Shown: positions 14,968 to 19,356 of the stretch, piece by piece
How positions within the stretch are numbered: position 1 is the stretch's first letter
Layout of the letters: the number at the start of each line of letters is the position of its first letter
Assembly (NCBI GenBank): GCA_041862635.1
Contig: JBGVTO010000424.1
Coordinates: forward strand, 1-19,356
Reading direction: 5' to 3'
Length of the DNA: 19,356 nt
Source of the DNA: NIOZ-UU13 sp041862635
GTDB lineage: Bacteria > Planctomycetota > Phycisphaerae > Sedimentisphaerales > Anaerobacaceae
Made by a program: the position numbers and the translations under genes
The notes under the pieces: model-generated
Database searches by the model: none
Told to the model about the DNA's origin: nothing
What the model saw: the letters and a program-made list of their open reading frames with translations, nothing else

Positions 14968-16412
14968 ATGAGCAGATTCGAGAATCAAAGCAGACATACA
15001 CATTCCTCAAGCTTACGTCGAGTTTCTCGCCGTGAGTTCCTTGTCGGAATGGGAGCTGCCGCGACGTTCACCGTTGTCCCTCGGCACGTGCTCGGAGGTG
15101 AGGGTCACATTGCGGCAAGTGAAAAAACCACCTTGGCATGCATCGGCATGGGAGGCCAGGGCCACATCGACCTCTTCAACCTGCTCAAGTATGACGAGTT
15201 GCAGGTCATAGCCGTTTGCGATGTTCATTGCCAAGGCAGTGGTTATATCTCAAGGGTAAAGAACAACGGCTAGGTGGCCGCGAGCCGGCGCGGCGCAGAG
15301 TTAATGAACACTACGCGTCCAGAAAAAACGCCGGAGGTTATCGAGGCTGCAGGGCCTATGCCGACTATAGGGAGCTTTTTGAGAGGGAGGATGTAGATGC
15401 CGTTGTGATTGCTACTCCCGACCATGTACATGCAGCTATCACAATGGCCGCGATCAAACGAGGCAAGCACGTGTATTGCGAGAAGCCCCTGGGTTACTCC
15501 GTGTATGAAGCCCGGCAAGTCACTGAAGCGGCGCGCAAGGCCAAGGTCGCCACACAATTGGGTAATCAGGGGCAAGCTAGCGAAGAGGCTCGCCTCATAC
15601 AGGAGTTCATCCTGGACGGGGCGATTGGCCCGGTGCATGAAGTACATGTGGGGTTGGGCAAGCGGTTCTGGGACCCACCGATGTGGGGGAGCCGTCCGCC
15701 GGAGACTCCGCCGGTGCCCGATGGACTTGACTGGGACCTCTGGCTCGGACCTGCGCCCATACGGCCTTATCACCCGGCTTATCACCCATGGCGTTGGCGC
15801 GACTGGCGCGATTTCGGGACGAGTTCTCTGGGCGATTTGGGTTGCCATGTCCTCTCGACCGTGTTCAAGGCACTTAAGTTGACTTACCCGGTTAGTGTTG
15901 AAGGCGAGTGCGTTGAACTAGGCCCGGAAATCTACCCACGAACGTACAGAGTGAGATACGAGTTCCCCGCCCGCGAAGGAATGCCTCCGGTGAGTTTGAC
16001 TTGGTACGACGGCGGCTACGAGCCGCCTCGACCAAAAAACCTCGAAGCCAATAGAGTGGTGTCAGGCGTCGTCTATATTGGCGAGCAGGGAACGCTCATG
16101 GGCCATCGCCTGGTTCCCGAATCCAGAATGCAGAGCTATGGGCGACCTCCGAAGATACTCCCCCGTTCACCGGGTCAATACAAGGAGTGGATAGATGCTT
16201 GTCGAGGTGGCGTACCGGCCGGCTCGGATTTTGTGCGACACAGCGGTTTACTGACTGAGACGCCTCTGTTGGGGAACATCGCTATGCGCGCTGGCAAGAA
16301 ACTTTACTGGGACGGTCCAGATATGAAAATTACAAATGACGAAGGAGCCAACCAATATCTGCATCGAGTATACCGAGAAGGTTGGACGTTAACGGCTTCT
16401 GCAATGCAGTAG
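14968..16412 (+). pseudogene. Tat-exported Gfo/Idh/MocA oxidoreductase, single frameshift
   Basis: A strong ribosome site (AAAGGAGGAC) precedes ATG 14968. The first frame carries a twin-arginine signal (SRREFLVGMGAA), then the Rossmann start (ACIGMGGQGHIDLF, VIAVCDV) and stops at TAG 15271-15273. The rest of the protein continues one frame back from about 15252: GKEQRLGGREPARR, the ATPDHVHA box, the signature EKPL with its catalytic Lys, QLGNQGQA, then the C-terminal substrate domain (DWDLWLGPAP, YHPWRWRDW, GDLGCHVLSTVF) to TAG 16410-16412. The two parts together give the usual length of about 470-480. Intact members are periplasmic NAD(P)-dependent sugar oxidoreductases or glycosidases. A one-base loss, a sequencing error or, less likely, recoding could explain the break; no canonical slippery heptamer is visible. 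Confidence 0.8.
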
Positions 16413-16496
16413 TTAAGGGAAATCCCCGAGCATTGACAACAAGCTTTGATATGATTAATTCAATAATGCGATTAAATGACAAAATAAATATCAATT

Positions 16497-16532
16497 AAAA
16501 AGGGCTAATACCAATTAATTCGGTATCAGCCC
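16497..16532 (-). terminator. Rho-independent terminator of the LamG gene
   Basis: GGGCTAATACC (16502-16512) pairs with GGTATCAGCCC (16522-16532) over 10 of 11 positions around a 9-nt AT-rich loop. Read on minus, the stem is followed at once by TTTTT. It lies 63 bp past the stop of the LamG gene and in the convergent gap with the oxidoreductase. The plus side lacks a T-run. Confidence 0.75.
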
Positions 16533-16594
16533 AAAATGACGAAATCCAATAAATTAACCACACACTTTTAACTTAACAGCCAAAAGCCGTCTTA

Positions 16595-18706
16595 TTACTG
16601 CGGTGGATACAGACGAATGTCATCGAAGTACATCATGCCTGTACCGCCGGTAACCGAGCTTAAGCCAAGAGTAATCGAATCGACATTGGCAAGATTTACG
16701 CCCTGATCGGCAAAGGTTTGTAGGTCTATATTCCAGGGTGTCCATCTGGTTAACGTTGCTGCATCAGGATTATCATTGTCGACTCTGGCGTTACCGTTCA
16801 GAGCAACGTACAAATTCTCAGCAGTGTTGCCTGAATCACCTCTGTACCAAATTGTCAGAGTGTCGACACCATTAACTGTCCAGTCACGATTGGAAGTCAA
16901 TGTCAAAGTAGCCTCGGATTTTCCAACGGAATTGTCGTAGGACATCGGCATAGACTGATTGCCGCTGTGAACGATAGTTTGCTCTGCAAAAGGAGGAGTC
17001 TCATAACCAACTAAAGAACCGTTTGTCGGGTCTTCGTATCCGTCTATCCACGCATTAAATATCCTGTTGCTCGCCGGATCAGCAGGATCAAGGTCGTTAT
17101 AGCTTTCCATATCGTCAATAATTAGGAAGTTGGCCGTAGTAAAGCTCCAGAGAGGACCTGTCCACGGGCTGTCGGCATTGGCGTTATTCACTTCATCAAC
17201 CCTCCAATAGTAGGTAGTATTCCATTCAAGTTGTCCGGGATCATAGCTCTCGGAACCAAGGTTTCCGCTGCTTTTTAATTCCAGGGAAGTTGCATCAGTG
17301 CCAAAATAAACTTCATGTGTAGCACCAAAACCAGGTTCCCATGTGAGAACAGGTGTTTGTGTTACATCCACTGAGCCATTAGCCGGGTTAATTGCCGTAA
17401 CAGCACCTTCAGTTGTAAAGCTCCAGACATCGCCTTTGTGCGTTTCGAGAATATCAAACTCATCAACCCGCCAGTAGTAAGTCTTGGCCATTCTAAGTGT
17501 GCCGGGAGAATAAGTCGCGGTTCCCTGGGGGGATCCACCTGTGGCATTGTCCACTTCATCAAAAGTCTCACCAAAATATACCGTGTGCAGTTTTGAACCA
17601 AAACCTGGTGTCCAGCTTAGACTGCCACCAAGATTTACCTGTTCGGCACCATCAGCCGGTTCTGGGAGGTAGGCAGTCTTGGGGGGAATACTAAAGCTCC
17701 AAACATCGCCTTTCCAAGGACTGTTTGGCTCAGAGTCATTGACCTCATCGATTCGCCAGTGGTAAGTTGTACCCGGAACAAGGCCCTCCGGATAAGGGAA
17801 TCCTGGAAAGCCGGCAACTAAAAAAGTCGCGGTCTGGTTGCCCTGGAACGTGCTCTCGGCTCCAGCGTTCACATCGTCAAGATTCTCGCCAAAGTACACA
17901 TCGTGCGAAACAGCAAAATCTCCCGCCCGCCAGCTAAGATTAACCCACGTATCCATATGATAAACACCATCCTTCGGGTTAGGACTCGAGGCATACGGAT
18001 ACCCTTCAAGACCAAGCATAACAGCTTGAATCTCGTTCTCTGTCAGTGGGTGGTTGTAAAGTTGTACGTCGTCAATAATACCTTGAAACCACTGATTATT
18101 AATATCCCATGTACCAATAACAGTATCGCCTGATGTCCCGAGATAAGCGGTTGCACTACCCTGTGCTGTTTGTACTCCATTGATGTATATCCTTCTGTCT
18201 TGGTTCTCAAAATCGTACCAGAAAGTGATGTGGTACCAGGTATTGTCTTGGATGATCCCACCGACAGTATCAAGGTCATTACTGTAGAATCCCATGCGAA
18301 CGCCCCCCGCAGGCACATTTCCACTACCGGGCCCTCCGAGCCGAAAATGCAAGCTCAAGTTTATTGCTCCTGACTGGTTTTGTGTGAAGACGCATTGTTC
18401 ACCAGTAAACAACACTGGATTGACCCACATTGCTACAGTGAAACTTCGATTATCAAGCGGAATATGTGGAGCCCGGACTTCAACATTAGTACCATTGAAT
18501 TGCAACGCTCCGCCGAGCTGACCTGCCACCCACTGCGCGTCACCGTTGATGGTGCCATCATAGCCGTTACCACTTGAATCAGAAGCGGTGGTCCCGGTTC
18601 CCTCATCAAACCTCCACCAGCCAATAAGTTCAGCACTAGCCGTACTCATCAAAGCCAGACTAAACACAAGAGCAGAAGAAGTCAGATAAATTGATTTCTT
18701 ACACAT
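16595..18706 (-). CDS. Secreted LamG-domain protein with FN3-like repeats
   Basis: A 703-residue exported protein; GGAG lies 7 nt before the start. After a signal peptide (ends near STASA, residue 25), residues ~26-232 are a LamG/concanavalin-like domain (IGWWRFDEGTGTTASDSSGN, then FTVAMWVNP, WYHITFWYD, IIDDVQLYNHPL). Three FN3-like modules follow, each with T-Y-Y/H-W-R-I/V-D-E and ending in WSF (about residues 340, 430 and 525). The last ~170 residues (from LIIDDMESYND) form another beta-rich module with a jelly-roll look, ending DDIRLYPPQ. This domain order is common among planctomycete surface proteins. No catalytic residues were identified; binding to polysaccharide is inferred from the LamG fold. 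Two palindromic operators upstream suggest sugar-acid-type regulation. Confidence 0.87.
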   Translation of the reverse strand: MCKKSIYLTSSALVFSLALMSTASAELIGWWRFDEGTGTTASDSSGNGYDGTINGDAQWVAGQLGGALQFNGTNVEVRAPHIPLDNRSFTVAMWVNPVLFTGEQCVFTQNQSGAINLSLHFRLGGPGSGNVPAGGVRMGFYSNDLDTVGGIIQDNTWYHITFWYDFENQDRRIYINGVQTAQGSATAYLGTSGDTVIGTWDINNQWFQGIIDDVQLYNHPLTENEIQAVMLGLEGYPYASSPNPKDGVYHMDTWVNLSWRAGDFAVSHDVYFGENLDDVNAGAESTFQGNQTATFLVAGFPGFPYPEGLVPGTTYHWRIDEVNDSEPNSPWKGDVWSFSIPPKTAYLPEPADGAEQVNLGGSLSWTPGFGSKLHTVYFGETFDEVDNATGGSPQGTATYSPGTLRMAKTYYWRVDEFDILETHKGDVWSFTTEGAVTAINPANGSVDVTQTPVLTWEPGFGATHEVYFGTDATSLELKSSGNLGSESYDPGQLEWNTTYYWRVDEVNNANADSPWTGPLWSFTTANFLIIDDMESYNDLDPADPASNRIFNAWIDGYEDPTNGSLVGYETPPFAEQTIVHSGNQSMPMSYDNSVGKSEATLTLTSNRDWTVNGVDTLTIWYRGDSGNTAENLYVALNGNARVDNDNPDAATLTRWTPWNIDLQTFADQGVNLANVDSITLGLSSVTGGTGMMYFDDIRLYPPQ

Positions 18707-18742
18707 AATAGTTCTCCTTCAAGTAGTTAATAATAACCGTGC

Positions 18743-18757
18743 TTTGGTCACACCAAA
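18743..18757. promoter_or_regulatory. GntR/FadR-type palindrome, proximal site
   Basis: TTTGGT-CAC-ACCAAA, a perfect 6-bp inverted repeat with a 3-nt spacer, 37 bp upstream of the LamG gene start. It fits the TTGGTnnnACCAA consensus known for FadR-subfamily GntR regulators such as PdhR. A second copy lies about 155 bp further upstream. No regulator gene is in this window. Confidence 0.5.
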
Positions 18758-18763
18758 ACACTC

Positions 18764-18782
18764 GATGTTTCTGATAAACATC
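18764..18782. other. Hairpin in the leader of the LamG gene
   Basis: GATGTTT (18764-18770) and AAACATC (18776-18782) form a perfect 7-bp stem with a 5-nt loop, bordered by an A8 run on the right. On minus it would lie in the promoter or early leader of the LamG gene. It could be an operator or a leader hairpin; as a terminator it would have to face right, where A and not T follows. Confidence 0.4.
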
Positions 18783-18897
18783 AAAAAAAATCGCACATCG
18801 TAAATTGTTTACATTTGTTTAGGACAATCTTTTTTGACTTGGGGTTACCTCCTTCCTTTGACAAACCTGATATGAGCCATTAATTAATATTTATAGT

Positions 18898-18912
18898 TTT
18901 GGTGAGACCAAA
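18898..18912. promoter_or_regulatory. GntR/FadR-type palindrome, distal site
   Basis: TTTGGT-GAG-ACCAAA, with one further complementary base on each side (TTTTGGT/ACCAAAA). Same half-sites as the proximal site but a different spacer, which argues that the half-sites are what is conserved. The spacing of the two centres (155 bp) would allow looping by a regulator. The rest of 18707-19052 is AT-rich and shows no gene. Confidence 0.5.
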
Positions 18913-19052
18913 ATCCACAGATTCCACTATTTTTAACTTATACCAAATCAGCCAGCTTCCCGTCAAGGAAAATCTCTTGATTTTGAATTGGCAACGTTAT
19001 TGGTAAAACTGTGAAAATACATGGAAAGAAAGGCCCCACTTTCATGCATCGT

Positions 19053-19244
19053 AAAATTCCAGAATTCTTCAAAAAAAGTCACCTCTTTACAGGTACTGAA
19101 AAACACCCTGATTTTCAGGTGACTCCCTGTCTCCATTTTGACACTACAATTGTTAATTTGCCTATATCGAGTCCGAATAAATGTTAATTCTTTGCTAAAA
19201 TACAGATATTTCTCACAATTTTCAGTGTGAAATCGGATTAAGTA
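19053..19244 (+). repeat. Dispersed intergenic repeat, copy 4 (interrupted by intron)
   Basis: It begins AAAATTCCAGAATTCTT and has the best hairpin: GTCACCT (19078-19084) with AGGTGAC (19117-19123), and nested CTGAAAA (19096-19102) with TTTTCAG (19112-19118) around the conserved loop. The tail is diverged from copies 2 and 3 but ends with the same TCGGATTAAGTA. At that point, where copy 2 continues TCCGAT, the sequence switches to GTGCGACC, the start of the intron. Confidence 0.8.
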
Positions 19245-19356
19245 GTGCGACCAGCTAAGGCTGGCGTGTTCAGAAGGAGTTAGTCTTTCCGGGGCAGAAG
19301 CCAGAGACCCTGTAGCTTGGATGGCAGGAAGGAGAGAAATCGAACGACCTGAAGCC
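19245..19356 (+). mobile_element. Group II intron 5' end (partial, runs off the window)
   Basis: It starts with GTGCG, the conserved 5' boundary of group II introns, followed by a hairpin (CCAGC at 19251-19255 with GCTGG at 19260-19264), a second small stem (GAAGGA with TCTTTC), and GA-rich domain I-like sequence (GGCAGGAAGGAGAG) to the edge. The upstream boundary coincides exactly with the loss of similarity to the dispersed repeat, which is independent support for an insertion junction. The reverse transcriptase region, if any, would lie outside the window. Confidence 0.55.

Noticed and set aside
156..18706. A polysaccharide-utilisation operon covering the esterase, protease, WD40, oxidoreductase and LamG genes.
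   Set aside because: The genes face both directions, are separated by repeats, relics and an integrase, and lack SusCD-type transporters or glycoside hydrolases; they share a style, not an operon.

Overview
The window looks like a piece of a Planctomycetota chromosome, most likely Phycisphaerae/Sedimentisphaerales-like. The reasons are the mix of large secreted multidomain proteins (LamG with FN3-like repeats, FG-GAP and CARDB, WD40 with a carbohydrate-binding-like domain), a Tat-exported Gfo/Idh/MocA oxidoreductase, and a family-typical acetyl-esterase-like hydrolase with a GGGW oxyanion loop. This is inference from protein style, not from a marker gene.

Layout from left to right: (1) a 5' edge that resembles domain I of a group II intron; (2) a 1613-residue secreted protein on the minus strand combining an alpha/beta hydrolase, 24 ankyrin repeats and an FG-GAP beta-propeller embedded in a CARDB domain; (3) the ruins of a topoisomerase VI locus, with the start of top6B joined out of frame to the end of top6A; (4) an HU-type DNA-binding protein and a rubrerythrin-like diiron protein, both on plus; (5) a tyrosine integrase whose 3' end overlaps the 3' half of a tRNA-like sequence (probable attachment site), preceded by a frameshifted excisionase-like gene and a cluster of helically phased ATCGCT repeats; (6) a gene graveyard at about 9.9-10.5 kb with fragments of a P-loop ATPase, a second tyrosine recombinase, an ankyrin protein and a TPR protein; (7) a secreted C25 (gingipain-family) protease, convergent with a secreted CBM-like/WD40 propeller protein; (8) a Tat-signal Gfo/Idh/MocA oxidoreductase broken by one frameshift; (9) a secreted LamG/FN3-like protein, convergent with (8) and separated from it by a terminator, with two GntR/FadR-type palindromes upstream; (10) a right edge carrying the 5' end of a group II intron.

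The most unusual structure is a dispersed, non-coding repeat of about 185 bp. It occurs four times (about 5174, 7367, 14526 and 19053), always on the plus strand and always between genes. It has a conserved hairpin with a near-invariant loop and ends in a GGATTAAG motif that is palindromic in one copy. The intron at the right edge begins precisely inside this terminal motif of copy 4. The intron-like pieces at the two window ends read as plausibly consecutive parts of one intron, so the sequence may be circular or bounded by copies of the same intron.

Functionally the intact genes suggest a polymer- or glycoprotein-degrading, surface-oriented lifestyle (esterase, protease, carbohydrate-binding proteins). 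The central 5.5-10.5 kb is a site of repeated integration and deletion. No defence system or CRISPR array was recognised.
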